This document shows, in pieces, positions 19,417-27,992 of a stretch of 64,000 nt of DNA. This DNA is from CAXNKG01 sp964202965. Lineage in GTDB: Bacteria; Acidobacteriota; Vicinamibacteria; Vicinamibacterales; UBA2999. Made by a program: the position numbers and the translations under genes. The notes below the pieces were generated by a model that was given only the letters and a program-made list of their open reading frames with translations, searched no databases and had not been told where the DNA came from. Location of the stretch: assembly GCA_964202965.1 (NCBI GenBank), contig CAXNKG010000009.1, positions 11,910 to 75,909 on the forward strand, in the 5' to 3' direction. How positions within the stretch are numbered: the first letter of the stretch is position 1; every line of letters starts with the position of its first letter.

Positions 19417-19974
19417 CTAGCGCGCCGCGGGCTGGGCCACTTGGGCGGCCGGAGCCGGCTGCGCCGCGGGAGCGGCCTGCGCGGCCGGACGCTGCTGCTG
19501 TTGATGAGCCTGCGGCTTCGCCGCGGCCTCGGGTCCCTTGCGCTGCATGTCGACGCTGCCGCGGAAATGCGCGCCGTCGGCGATCGCCACGCGCGGGGCA
19601 ACGATGTCACCGTCGACAGAGCCGCCGTCACGAATCTCGACCTTGTCGGTCGCGTTGACGTTGCCGGTGACTTCGCCGAGAACAATCAGCGCCTTCGCGA
19701 ACACCTGCGCCCGAATCTTGCCATTGGGGCCGATGGTGAGAATGTGGTCCTTCAACTCGATCTTGCCCTCGACCTGGCCTTCGATGGTGACGTCCTCACT
19801 ACCGTTCAACTCGCCCTTGATGACCACCGACTTTCCAATATTCACAACATCTCTCCCCGTCTGCGGCCGAGGCTCAGGCTGCGCGGACGAACTTGACTGT
19901 TGACTCTGGACGGCCGGCCCTGTGGGGGTGACAGCGCCGCTCGCCGGTTTCACGGATTCATCTCGCTTCCACAT
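19417..19974 (-). CDS. Bactofilin (polymer-forming cytoskeletal protein)
   Basis: Cytoskeletal protein that polymerises without nucleotide into filaments at the membrane. Of 185 residues, about 45-140 form the bactofilin beta-helix (GKSVVIKGELNGSEDVTIEGQVEGKI spacing, and later GEVTGNVNATDKVEIRDGGSVDGDI), flanked by a low-complexity Ser/Pro/Gln N-terminus and a long Ala/Gln/Pro tail. The GGAGG ribosome binding site (19981-19985) is six bases before the ATG. It is a single gene divergent from the cysteine desulfurase; no M23 peptidase partner is adjacent. Confidence 0.92.
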   Translation of the reverse strand: MWKRDESVKPASGAVTPTGPAVQSQQSSSSAQPEPRPQTGRDVVNIGKSVVIKGELNGSEDVTIEGQVEGKIELKDHILTIGPNGKIRAQVFAKALIVLGEVTGNVNATDKVEIRDGGSVDGDIVAPRVAIADGAHFRGSVDMQRKGPEAAAKPQAHQQQQRPAAQAAPAAQPAPAAQVAQPAAR

Positions 19975-20060
19975 ATGCGTCCTCCGCCTGCTTCCTTCGG
20001 GTCAGCGGGCTTCTTTCGTGGGCCTCTCACGATCCAAAAAACCGGATAGGTGGACGGCCC

Positions 20061-20076
20061 GAGCCAGAGCCCACAG
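20061..20076 (+). repeat. 16-base string shared with 46058-46073
   Basis: GAGCCAGAGCCCACAG, identical to the copy before the gene at 46103. Here it is followed after two bases by TATATC (20079-20084), a -10-like box upstream of the cysteine desulfurase gene. It may be a degenerate two-unit piece of the 7-base arrays seen elsewhere. Confidence 0.6.
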
Positions 20077-20143
20077 AGTATATCGGCCGCTCGAAACTAT
20101 TGTCTAGGGCGTTTTATTGCTGGGACTTAGCGCGAATGCTACG

Positions 20144-21331
20144 ATGCCGTTCAGGGCCTTTCAGGTGCATCGGATCTACCTCGATCACAACGCCACGACC
20201 CCCCTCCATCCCGCCGTCATCGACACCATGACGACGGTCATGCGGGAGACCTTCGGGAACCCGTCGAGCGTCCACCACTTTGGGCAAAAGGCCAAGTCGG
20301 TCGTCGACGAGGCCCGAACCGCAGTGGCGGACCTTCTCGGCGGCGATCCGTCCGAAGTCGTCTTCACGAGCGGGGGGACGGAAAGCGACAACTTCGCGAT
20401 CCGCGGCATTGCCGAGGCGCTCGAGCACTCCGGCCGGCGGCACCTCATTGCCACCGGCATCGAGCACGAGGCGGTGCTCAACACCCTGAGGGCGCTCGCC
20501 CGGCGCGGGTGGACGACTACGCTTCTCCCCGTCGATCAGACGGGCATCGTATCGCCCGGCGCCCTGGGCGCCGCGCTCACGGATCAGACCGCGCTCGTCT
20601 CGGTCATGCACGCCAATAACGAGATCGGCACGATCCAGCCGATCGCCGAGCTCGCGCGCCTGGCGCACGACCGGGGCGCGATCTTCCATACAGACGCCGT
20701 GCAGACCGCCGGAAAGATTCCGCTCGACGCCAAGGCGCTCGGCGCCGACCTTGTGTCGATCTCGGCGCACAAATTCTACGGTCCCAAGGGCGTGGGCGTG
20801 CTCTGGATTCGCCGCGGCCTGCGTCTGGTTCCGCTCATGAGCGGCGGCAAACATGAGCGCAGCCGCCGGGCCGGCACCGAGAACGTGGCGGGGATCGCCG
20901 GCATGGGTCAGGCGGCGACAATCGCCCTCGAGAAGATGGCGGAGGAGGCGCCGCGCCTGGCTGCGCTGCGCGATCGACTCGAGGAGGCGGTGCTCCAGGC
21001 GGTTCCTGGCACCGCGGTGAACGGCGCCCGCGCCGCCCGTGTCGCCAACACGACGAACATCAGCTTCGACCGGGTCGAGGCGGAGTCGCTCCTGATTGCG
21101 CTCGATCTGGAAGGCGTGGCGGTGTCCACGGGATCCGCCTGCTCGTCGGGCACGCTCGAGCCGTCGCACGTCCTCAAGGCGATGGGATTCCCTGCCCATC
21201 GGGCGCAGAACTCCATCCGCTTCAGCCTGGGCGCCGCAAATACGGACGCGGAGATCGATCGCGTGGTGGCGATCCTGCCGGCGGTGGTCGACAAGCTTCG
21301 AACCCTTACACGAGTGCCCGCTCGTGCCTGA
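20144..21331 (+). CDS. Cysteine desulfurase (NifS/IscS family)
   Basis: PLP enzyme that removes sulfur from cysteine as an enzyme-bound persulfide for Fe-S clusters and tRNA thiolation. Starting at the ATG 20144 it has 395 residues; a TTG at 20117 is possible but less likely. IYLDHNATTPLHP, FTSGGTESDN, HANNEIGTIQPI, the PLP lysine 210 in SAHKFYGPKG and the active-site Cys333 in STGSACSSGTLEPS are all present. The gene overlaps mnmA by eight bases, so its sulfur is probably used for 2-thiouridine as well as clusters. Confidence 0.95.
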   Translation: MPFRAFQVHRIYLDHNATTPLHPAVIDTMTTVMRETFGNPSSVHHFGQKAKSVVDEARTAVADLLGGDPSEVVFTSGGTESDNFAIRGIAEALEHSGRRHLIATGIEHEAVLNTLRALARRGWTTTLLPVDQTGIVSPGALGAALTDQTALVSVMHANNEIGTIQPIAELARLAHDRGAIFHTDAVQTAGKIPLDAKALGADLVSISAHKFYGPKGVGVLWIRRGLRLVPLMSGGKHERSRRAGTENVAGIAGMGQAATIALEKMAEEAPRLAALRDRLEEAVLQAVPGTAVNGARAARVANTTNISFDRVEAESLLIALDLEGVAVSTGSACSSGTLEPSHVLKAMGFPAHRAQNSIRFSLGAANTDAEIDRVVAILPAVVDKLRTLTRVPARA

Positions 21332-22391
21332 TACGCGGATCGTCGTCGCCATGTCCGGGGGCGTGGACTCGTCTGTCGCAGCCGCGCTCCTCGCCGAGCA
21401 AGGGCATGACGTCATCGGGTTGTCGATGCAGCTGTATGATCAGCGCGGCACGCAGTCGTTCGGCAGCTGCTGCACCCTCGACGATCTCCACGACGCGCGC
21501 CGCGTGGCGGCGGCCATCGGCATCCCGCACTACATCCTGAATCTCGAGCAGCGATTCCAGGACACCGTTGTCTCAAACTTCGTGCGCGAGTACGCCTCGG
21601 GCCGGACGCCGCTCCCCTGCGCGCACTGCAACAGCGACCTGAAGTTCTCGACGCTGCTCGAGCGGGCGCGAGGGTTCGGTGCAGATCGTGTCGCGACGGG
21701 ACATTACGCGCGCGTCGAGACGGGCCCTGATGGACGCGTCCTGCTGAAGCGGAGCGCGGACACTGGCAAGGATCAGTCGTATTTCCTGTTCTCTCTCACG
21801 CAGGACCAGCTCGCGTCGGCGGTTTTTCCGGTCGGGGCACTCCTCAAGCCGGCAGTCCGGCGCGAAGCGCAGCGCCTGGGCCTGGCCGTTGCGGACAAGG
21901 CGGACAGTCAGGAAATCTGCTTTGTCCCGGACGGCGACTATGCGTCGTTCGTGGCGCGCCAGGAGCCGGCGGTCGCCCGCACAGGGACCATCGTGAACCA
22001 GCAGGGCGATGTGCTCGGCGCGCACGAGGGCGTTCACCGCTTCACCGTGGGTCAGCGCAAGGGCCTCGGCGTCTCTGCGTCGATTCCACTGTACGTGCTG
22101 AAGATCGACGTGGACGCAGCGGCGGTGACTGTCGGTCCCCGGGCTGCACTCGATCAGACGGCGCTGACGGCGTCAGGTGTCAACTGGATTGCCGTGGATG
22201 CGCCCGCCTCATGGACCCCGGTCGCCGCGCAGATCCGCCATCGTCATCGCGCCGCTGCCGGGCGCGTGCGAAGCCTGGACCAGGGCCGTGCCGAGTTCGA
22301 GTTCGAAACGCCGCAGCCGGCCATCACCCCTGGCCAGGCGGTTGTCTTTTACGAGGACGATGTCGTGGTGGGAGGCGGCTGGATCGATTAG
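21324..22391 (+). CDS. mnmA: tRNA-specific 2-thiouridylase
   Basis: Installs sulfur at C2 of wobble uridine 34 in Glu, Gln and Lys tRNAs using ATP and persulfide sulfur. I place the start at GTG 21324, eight bases inside the cysteine desulfurase gene; this gives 355 residues, the usual size. The PP-loop AMSGGVDSSVAA, the first catalytic cysteine in PCAHCNSDLKF, the second in SQEICFVPDGDY and the C-terminal beta-barrel (FTVGQRKGLG) are intact. Physical coupling to the desulfurase makes a sulfur-relay pair. It ends in a four-base convergent overlap with the dinB-like gene. Confidence 0.95.
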   Translation: MPDTRIVVAMSGGVDSSVAAALLAEQGHDVIGLSMQLYDQRGTQSFGSCCTLDDLHDARRVAAAIGIPHYILNLEQRFQDTVVSNFVREYASGRTPLPCAHCNSDLKFSTLLERARGFGADRVATGHYARVETGPDGRVLLKRSADTGKDQSYFLFSLTQDQLASAVFPVGALLKPAVRREAQRLGLAVADKADSQEICFVPDGDYASFVARQEPAVARTGTIVNQQGDVLGAHEGVHRFTVGQRKGLGVSASIPLYVLKIDVDAAAVTVGPRAALDQTALTASGVNWIAVDAPASWTPVAAQIRHRHRAAAGRVRSLDQGRAEFEFETPQPAITPGQAVVFYEDDVVVGGGWID

Positions 22392-22861
22392 CGCTGAAGC
22401 CGCTTCAGAATCTGAATCTGGCCGGCGTGATGCAGGTCGTGCGCGGCAATCCCTGACAGTAAGGCGAAGCTACTGACCTTGCTGCCGCGCGGCGTGCGGT
22501 CCAGTTCACGGTCGGAGAGCGCGGCGACCGCCTCCCTGAGCCGTGTGTGCTGTTCGTCGAGGAGCGCCACATCCTGACGCCAGCCACGTTCATCCGAGGC
22601 ATCCTCCCGCACGAACCAGTTCGAGCCCTTCAGCGGAAACGACCCTCGCGCGCCGCCGGCAAAGCGCCGCTGCACTGCGTACTTCCAGTACGCGGCATGG
22701 ACCACCAATTCCCAGATGTTGTGACGACTACGCGCGGGCCGCCACGCCGCCTGACGCGCGCCGAGACCGCGGATGGATCCGCGGAGATTGGTCCCGTGCC
22801 AGGACCGCCTGTTGTAGGCGGTATCCAGGATAGTGAGCAGATCGGCGACGCGCTCGTTCAC
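22388..22861 (-). CDS. DinB-family protein
   Basis: Small four-helix-bundle protein of 157 residues, using GTG 22861 which overlaps the trxB stop by four bases (GTGA). The DinB/YfiT metal ligands are visible as His in NIWELVVHAAYWK and the pair in HDLHHAGQIQIL near the C-terminus. Relatives include bacillithiol transferases and other thiol-S-transferases, which would fit its place after thioredoxin and thioredoxin reductase, but this is inference from context. The frame remains open upstream inside trxB without coding character. Confidence 0.82.
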   Translation of the reverse strand: MNERVADLLTILDTAYNRRSWHGTNLRGSIRGLGARQAAWRPARSRHNIWELVVHAAYWKYAVQRRFAGGARGSFPLKGSNWFVREDASDERGWRQDVALLDEQHTRLREAVAALSDRELDRTPRGSKVSSFALLSGIAAHDLHHAGQIQILKRLQR

Positions 22862-23823
22862 AGCTGCGCGACGGTCGACGGCTGGTGCAGCTCGTCTGGA
22901 ATGCCTTCGAGGTACCGCTCGGCGTCGATCGCCGCCATGCACCCCGATCCGGCGGCGGTCACCGCCTGGCGGTAGATGTGGTCCTGCACGTCGCCGGCCG
23001 CGAACACGCCGGGGACATTCGTCCGCGTCCCTTCGCGGGTGACGACGTAGCCGCTGGCGTCGAGGGCCACCTGGTCCTTGAAGAGCGACGTGTTCGGCGT
23101 ATGGCCTATGGCGATGAATACGCCGTCGAGCGGCACGTCGCGGAGCTGCCCGGTCTTCAGATTCCGGACCACGATGCCCGTCACCTCGCCCTTCTGGACG
23201 TCGTTGATGTCGGCAATCTCGGAATCCCAGATGAAATCGATCTTCGGGTTCGCCAGCGCCTTGTCCTGCATGATCTTCGACGCCCGAAGCGTATCGCGCC
23301 GATGAATCACCGTGACCTTCGAGGCGAAGCGGGAGAGGTACACCGCCTCCTCCATCGCCGAGTCGCCCCCGCCCACGACGGCAATGGGCTTGCCGCGGAA
23401 GAAGTAGCCGTCACATGTCGCGCACGTCGAGACGCCGTGCCCCGAGAGCTTCCGGTCGGCGCCGATCTCGAGCCAGCGCGCCGACGCCCCTGTCGCAATG
23501 ATGAGCGCCTCGGCCGTGATCGTCTTGCCGTCGCCCATCGCCAGCGTGAAAGGCCGCCGTGACAGGTCGACGGACACCACGTTGCCCATGAGAATCTCTG
23601 TGCCGAAGCGCTCCGCCTGGGCGCGCATCTCGGTCATGAGATCGGGACCCATGATGCCGTCGCGGTATCCCGGCCAGTTGTCGACCATCGTCGTCAGCAT
23701 GAGCTGCCCGCCCGCTTCGAGGCCTTCGATGAGCAGGGGCGAGAGGTTCGCGCGCGCCGTGTAGAGCGCGGCCGTCAGCCCCGCTGGGCCGGAGCCGATG
23801 ATCACGACCTTCCGATCGGCCAT
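22858..23823 (-). CDS. trxB: Thioredoxin reductase
   Basis: NADPH-dependent flavoenzyme that reduces thioredoxin. Starting at ATG 23823 it has 321 residues; upstream in-frame sequence is inside trxA. The FAD motif GSGPAGLTAALYTAR, the redox pair Cys134-Ala-Thr-Cys137, the NADPH motif GGGDSAMEEA and the C-terminal FAD segment GVFAAGDVQDHIYRQ are all present. Its ATG overlaps the trxA stop by one base, so substrate and enzyme are co-expressed. Confidence 0.96.
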   Translation of the reverse strand: MADRKVVIIGSGPAGLTAALYTARANLSPLLIEGLEAGGQLMLTTMVDNWPGYRDGIMGPDLMTEMRAQAERFGTEILMGNVVSVDLSRRPFTLAMGDGKTITAEALIIATGASARWLEIGADRKLSGHGVSTCATCDGYFFRGKPIAVVGGGDSAMEEAVYLSRFASKVTVIHRRDTLRASKIMQDKALANPKIDFIWDSEIADINDVQKGEVTGIVVRNLKTGQLRDVPLDGVFIAIGHTPNTSLFKDQVALDASGYVVTREGTRTNVPGVFAAGDVQDHIYRQAVTAAGSGCMAAIDAERYLEGIPDELHQPSTVAQL

Positions 23824-24146
23824 CAGAGGTGTTTTTCGATCATGCGCGCGATGTCTTCCTTCGGCGCGAGGCCCACGAGGGTGTCGGCCAGCTGGCCGTC
23901 CTTGAACAGCAGCAGCGTCGGGATGCCGCGAATCATGAAGCGGCTGGGCACGTTCGGGTTCTCGTCCACGTTCATCTTGGCCACGCTCGCCCGGCCGTCG
24001 TAGGTGCCGGCCAGTTCTTCCACGATCGGGGCGATGCGCCGGCAGGGGCCGCACCATTCCGCCCAGAAGTCCACGAGGGTGACGCCGTTCTTGATCTCCG
24101 TGTCGAAATTGCTATCGGTCAGGATCTTGAGTTTGTCGGATGCCAT
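23823..24146 (-). CDS. trxA: Thioredoxin
   Basis: Classical 107-residue thioredoxin with active site Trp-Cys32-Gly-Pro-Cys35, the cis-proline in GIPTLLLF and the usual glycine near the end. It donates electrons to reductases in the cytoplasm and is recycled by the adjacent trxB. AGAGAG just before the ATG may act as ribosome binding site. It lies 24 bases after glgA on the same strand. Confidence 0.96.
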   Translation of the reverse strand: MASDKLKILTDSNFDTEIKNGVTLVDFWAEWCGPCRRIAPIVEELAGTYDGRASVAKMNVDENPNVPSRFMIRGIPTLLLFKDGQLADTLVGLAPKEDIARMIEKHL

Positions 24147-24170
24147 GTCTCTCTCTCTTGGTTTATCGCT

Positions 24171-25574
24171 CTATATTGTCGCGCGTTCGTAGACTTCCAC
24201 ATACCTCCGGGCGGAAGTATCCCAGGACAGGTCGAGCGCCATGCCGGCCGTCTGGAGACGACGCCAGGCGCCGCGGTCGTGGTACGTGCGAATAGCCTGC
24301 CGGAGCGCTTCGACCAGGGCAGCCGGCGTATAGGCCTGAAACGTAAAACCGGTGCCAGCGCCTGTCGAGAAATCGACATTCTGAACGGTATCGAACAGCC
24401 CCCCTACGGCCCTGACGACGGGCACGGTGCCATACCTGAGGCTGTACATCTGGTTGAGACCGCACGGCTCGAAGCGGGACGGCATCAGGAACAGGTCCGC
24501 CCCGGCCTCGATCTGGTGCGCGAGCGCTTCGTCGAAGCCAATCCGGACCGCGACGCGGTCGGGATGCGCCGCGGCCAGTGATGTCCACATTTCCTCGTAC
24601 CGGCGCTCCCCGTTTCCGAGGAGGACATACGCGGCGTCGATCCGGAGCAGATCGGTCAGGCTCCGCGCCAGGAGGTCGAAGCCCTTCTGGTCCACCAGGC
24701 GCGAGACCATCCCGACGACGGGACGGTCGAGATCGGGCTCAGTTGAAGGCAGACCCAGCGCGGCCAGCAGCTGCCGCTTGGCGACACGCTTTCCGTCGAG
24801 GTGCTCGGCGTCGTACGGCGCGTCAACGTACCGGTCAGCCGCGGGGTTCCATTCGTCGTAGTCGATCCCGTTCAGGATCCCGACGAGGTCGGCGCCGCGG
24901 CTGCGAAGGATTCCGTCGAATCCACAGCCGAACTCCTCCGTCTGAATTTCCTCGGCATAGCGCGGACTGACAGTGGTGACGAGGCGGCTGAAGACGATCC
25001 CACCCTTGAGAAGACTGATGCGCCCCCAGAACTCCAGCGCGTCGGCACTCAAGAGTTCGCGTCCCAGACCGATGCGCGACAGCCACTCCGCGCCGAAGAG
25101 TCCCTGGTACGCGAGATTGTGAATGGTGAACACGACGGGCCCGCGGTGGACCACCGGAATGAGGCCGGCCTGCCAATCGTGGGCATGAATCAGGTCGTAG
25201 GAGTGGGACGGCTGGCCGGCCCATGCCAGCGCCGCGCGGCTCAGGAAGGCGAATCGCGCGGCGTTGTCCGGATAGTCCTCCCCGGCATGCACATAGAGGT
25301 CGTCGCGATCGAAGTACGCGGGGTGATCAACGAAGAGCGTCCGTACGCCGTGGCTGGTGACAGCGTGCACCTGCGCGTCCCTGGCGGCGCTCCCGTCAAT
25401 CACGGTCACCACGCCGGCGCGCGCGCCTTCGGGAACGCCGCGATAGCGCGGCATGATGACGTCCACGGCATGTCCCAGCCGCGCCAGCGCGCGCGGGAGC
25501 GCCATAAGGACGTCAGCCAGGCCACCGGTCTTGGCGAACGGCGCGGCCTCTGAGGCCACCATTAAGATGCGCAC
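24171..25574 (-). CDS. glgA: Glycogen synthase (ADP-glucose type)
   Basis: GT5 glycosyltransferase that extends alpha-1,4-glucan from ADP-glucose. The 467-residue protein (GTG start) begins with MRILMVASEAAPFAKTGGLAD, the signature with the ADP-glucose-binding KTGGL motif, and contains HAHDWQAGLIPV, TIHNLAYQGLF, and the C-terminal PSRFEPCGLNQMYSLRYG followed by GTVPVVRAVGGL. Length matches bacterial GlgA. No glgB or glgC is in view. The gene is divergent from the fdhE-like gene; a 7-base repeat array occupies the shared upstream region. Confidence 0.94.
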   Translation of the reverse strand: MRILMVASEAAPFAKTGGLADVLMALPRALARLGHAVDVIMPRYRGVPEGARAGVVTVIDGSAARDAQVHAVTSHGVRTLFVDHPAYFDRDDLYVHAGEDYPDNAARFAFLSRAALAWAGQPSHSYDLIHAHDWQAGLIPVVHRGPVVFTIHNLAYQGLFGAEWLSRIGLGRELLSADALEFWGRISLLKGGIVFSRLVTTVSPRYAEEIQTEEFGCGFDGILRSRGADLVGILNGIDYDEWNPAADRYVDAPYDAEHLDGKRVAKRQLLAALGLPSTEPDLDRPVVGMVSRLVDQKGFDLLARSLTDLLRIDAAYVLLGNGERRYEEMWTSLAAAHPDRVAVRIGFDEALAHQIEAGADLFLMPSRFEPCGLNQMYSLRYGTVPVVRAVGGLFDTVQNVDFSTGAGTGFTFQAYTPAALVEALRQAIRTYHDRGAWRRLQTAGMALDLSWDTSARRYVEVYERATI

Positions 25575-25590
25575 GGGATTACCCGATCAA

Positions 25591-25667
25591 GGCTCGAGGC
25601 TCTAGGCTCGAGGCTCAAGGCATGGGTCAGGCATGAGCATTATGCCTTGGGCCCAGAGCCTTGAGCC
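25591..25667. repeat. 7-base tandem array in divergent promoter region, partly inverted
   Basis: Units GGCTCGA, GGCTCTA, GGCTCGA, GGCTCAA and GGCATGG run from 25591; from 25642 to 25667 related units occur in reverse complement, so the two halves can pair. It fills the space between divergent glgA and the fdhE-like gene. Confidence 0.8.
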
Positions 25668-25672
25668 ATTGG

Positions 25673-25678
25673 TATGAT
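25673..25678 (+). promoter_or_regulatory. -10-like TATGAT, 6 bases before GTG 25685
   Basis: TATGAT directly follows the repeat array and is six bases from the chosen GTG start, with no Shine-Dalgarno: a candidate leaderless promoter. Confidence 0.4.
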
Positions 25679-25684
25679 CGACCC

Positions 25685-26554
25685 GTGGCCAGTCCTCCCG
25701 CTCCTTCAGGGCGCTCGGAAACGCGGGAAACAGCGGAGCTTCGCGCGCTCAAGGAGCGGCAGCCTGAGCTCGGCGATGCGGTCGACCTGCACCTCGAGCT
25801 GCTCGAGGTCCAGCGCCGTATCCAGGGCCGCATCCCGCTTCCCTCCTTCGAGCTGAACGCCGCCATCTTCGGGCACCATCAGGCGACCGCCTCGCCCCTT
25901 CTGCGATTCGAGGACATCCCGATCGAGCTCTCGGACCTGCGCCTCGTCGTCCGGCAGATGGCGGACATCCTGCGGCGCTTCGGGGCGCTCGAGGAGGATG
26001 ACTATCGGAGGGCGCAGGCGGTCGGGCGTGATGCGTCACTGGCGGCGGTGCTCGGCGACTGGTACCGCGTCCCGGCGCAGCGGCTGGCGTCGGCGGCAGG
26101 CGTGGCCGCCGCCGCGGCGCCGCCGGACGACACGGGCGCGCTCGACCAGCTCTTTACTGTCGCCATGAGGCCGTTCCTCTCACGATGCGCGGAGGTCGTC
26201 CAGCAGCGGCCCGAACTGTCCGCATGGCCGCATCCCCACTGTGCTGTGTGCGGCGGGGAGCCCGACCTGGCCGTCATTACGCCGGCGGCCGAACGCCACC
26301 TGATCTGCGGGCGCTGCGGCCTGCGCTGGAAATTCGAGCCACTCACCTGCCCGTACTGCCGGAACAGCGACCGCTCGAAGATCACGTCGTTTGCGACGCC
26401 GGACGGGCGCTACCGCGTCTACGCCTGCGATGTCTGCACGCGCTACCTCAAGGCGTACGACGCGCGACATGCGACGCGGCCGGTGATGCCGGTGGTGGAC
26501 AGTGTAGCGACGCTGCCGCTGGATGCGGCGGCGATACAGAGGGGATATTCCTAG
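25685..26554 (+). CDS. FdhE-like formate dehydrogenase accessory protein
   Basis: Rubredoxin-like multi-CxxC protein related to FdhE, which assists maturation or redox activation of respiratory formate dehydrogenase. With GTG 25685 it has 289 residues (E. coli FdhE about 309); a TTG at 25661 falls in the repeat array and is disfavoured. Four cysteine pairs are seen: CAVCGGEP, CGRCGLRWKF, CPYCRNSD and CDVCTRYLKAYD, the last typical of the family. The N-terminal half is helical and Ala/Leu-rich. No formate dehydrogenase subunit is in the window, so it may act elsewhere or on another enzyme. Confidence 0.82.
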   Translation: MASPPAPSGRSETRETAELRALKERQPELGDAVDLHLELLEVQRRIQGRIPLPSFELNAAIFGHHQATASPLLRFEDIPIELSDLRLVVRQMADILRRFGALEEDDYRRAQAVGRDASLAAVLGDWYRVPAQRLASAAGVAAAAAPPDDTGALDQLFTVAMRPFLSRCAEVVQQRPELSAWPHPHCAVCGGEPDLAVITPAAERHLICGRCGLRWKFEPLTCPYCRNSDRSKITSFATPDGRYRVYACDVCTRYLKAYDARHATRPVMPVVDSVATLPLDAAAIQRGYS

Positions 26555-26590
26555 CGGTTCGAGGCTCTGGGCTCTAGGCTCTGGGTCCTA
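26552..26590. repeat. 7-base tandem array between convergent stop codons
   Basis: Units GGTTCGA, GGCTCTG, GGCTCTA, GGCTCTG and GGTCCTA (26556-26590) begin one base after the fdhE-like stop codon, and the last unit contains the stop codon of the convergent carboxypeptidase gene. Confidence 0.8.
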
Positions 26591-27856
26591 GTTACTTGCC
26601 GCTGTGGCCGAGGCGGCTTCGACCGTGGGCACCAGCAGATCCTGCGCCTTCCCTGCGAGCCAGTTGAACAGGTGCCGCGTCTCCCAGAAGCGGCCCGCGT
26701 TCGACTTGGCGCCGAGCACGACCACCGCGATCTGCGGACCGCCGTGCGGCAGCCGGAGCAGCGTCGCCAGGCAGTAGCCGGCCTTCCGGATGAAACCGGT
26801 CTTGCCGCCAAGCACGTCGACGTCACCCGTCCGAACCAGCTGATTCGTGCTGCGGATGCTGATCTTGCGGCGGCCGGACGCGACCGTGTACTCCTGCTTC
26901 TGCATGATCGACGCAACGCGGTGATCGCCGGAAACCTGCGCGATGAGCCGCGCCATGTCATACGCCGATGAGACGTTGTCGGACAGCAGCCCAGACGGGT
27001 CGGCGTAACGCGTACTGACCAACCCCAGCTCTTCCGCCTTTGTGTTCATCCGGTCGATGAAGCCCTCCGAGCCGTGCGGCGAGACACGCGCCAGCGCGCG
27101 GGCGGCCGCATTGTCCGACGCGATCAGCAGCAGGTGCAGCAGGTCGCCTGTCGTCACCTTGTAACCTGCGCGGAGATAGGTGGTCGAGGCGCGATACACG
27201 TCCGCGCGCTGGATGACGATTTCGCGGGTGAGATCGGGATCGTCTTCGAGGAAGACCGCCGCCGTCATCACCTTGGTGATGCTCGCAATCGACCGCTGGT
27301 CCTGTGAGTTCTGCTCCCAGAGCACCTTGCCCGTCTCCGGGTTGTAGATGATCGCGGCCTCCGCCCGGAGGTCGGGCACTTCGGATCCGGTCTCGTCGAG
27401 CTTGAATCGGGGCGTCTGTGCCTCGCGCAGCGCCCGCGCCTGCAGCGCCGCGCGGGTGGCACGTGTCGTGCGCGCGCGCGTCGGCGTGGGAGCCGCGGAA
27501 CCCGGCTGCGTCGTATAGACCACCAGGCGCTTCCCGGCCTGGATGCTGTTGCCCCGCAGACCGTTCCATGCCTTCAGCTCGGCGACCGTGGTGCGATAAC
27601 GCCGCGAAATGGATGAGAGCGTGTCGCCGCGCCGGACGACGTGCGTGACTTCACGCGGGGTGGAGGTCGTGGTAGATGAGGCGGCGGTGGTGGCTCCCGG
27701 TGTCTCGACGGCCGGCAGCGCGAGAGGCGCCTGAGGCTCACTGGGACCGCGGGGAGCTGCCGTCTGGCCGGCTGCGACATGGGGCAGCATCGACGCCAGG
27801 ATGACGCCGAGCATACCGATGAGTTGAGCCTTGCCGGTCAGCCGAACCTGGATCAC
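26588..27856 (-). CDS. LysM-containing D-alanyl-D-alanine carboxypeptidase (S11)
   Basis: Periplasmic penicillin-binding enzyme that trims the terminal D-Ala of peptidoglycan stems. I start it at GTG 27856, preceded by AAGGGG six bases away; it then has 422 residues. A signal peptide (ending near VAAGQ) leads to a Pro/Thr-rich stretch, a LysM domain (HVVRRGDTLSSISRRYRT, AWNGLRGNSIQAGKRL), a basic linker and the S11 domain with SITK, SDN and GGKTGFIRKAGYC. LysM would tether it to the cell wall. The promoter upstream is well defined and supports this start rather than TTG 27925, which lies in the -35 box. Confidence 0.92.
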   Translation of the reverse strand: MIQVRLTGKAQLIGMLGVILASMLPHVAAGQTAAPRGPSEPQAPLALPAVETPGATTAASSTTTSTPREVTHVVRRGDTLSSISRRYRTTVAELKAWNGLRGNSIQAGKRLVVYTTQPGSAAPTPTRARTTRATRAALQARALREAQTPRFKLDETGSEVPDLRAEAAIIYNPETGKVLWEQNSQDQRSIASITKVMTAAVFLEDDPDLTREIVIQRADVYRASTTYLRAGYKVTTGDLLHLLLIASDNAAARALARVSPHGSEGFIDRMNTKAEELGLVSTRYADPSGLLSDNVSSAYDMARLIAQVSGDHRVASIMQKQEYTVASGRRKISIRSTNQLVRTGDVDVLGGKTGFIRKAGYCLATLLRLPHGGPQIAVVVLGAKSNAGRFWETRHLFNWLAGKAQDLLVPTVEAASATAASN

Positions 27857-27897
27857 GGGCAACCCCTTACGCAACAGCCTGTTACGAATGTGTCGGC

Positions 27898-27925
27898 ATT
27901 CTAGCAAAGTTTCTGTAGGCTGCAA
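27898..27925 (-). promoter_or_regulatory. Sigma70-like promoter for the carboxypeptidase gene
   Basis: On the minus strand TTGCAG (27920-27925), a 16-base spacer and TAGAAT (27898-27903). Predicted transcription start near 27891 gives a leader of about 35 bases with AAGGGG before the GTG at 27856. Confidence 0.6.
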
Positions 27926-27992
27926 GGGATTTTGACAGACCAGTGGCGCTCCACGGTACCCTTGGTGTACAGATTCCGGTCACCTCAGCCCC

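Noticed and set aside
25591..25667. CRISPR-like repeat
   Set aside because: Units are seven bases with no unique spacers and no cas genes are in the window.
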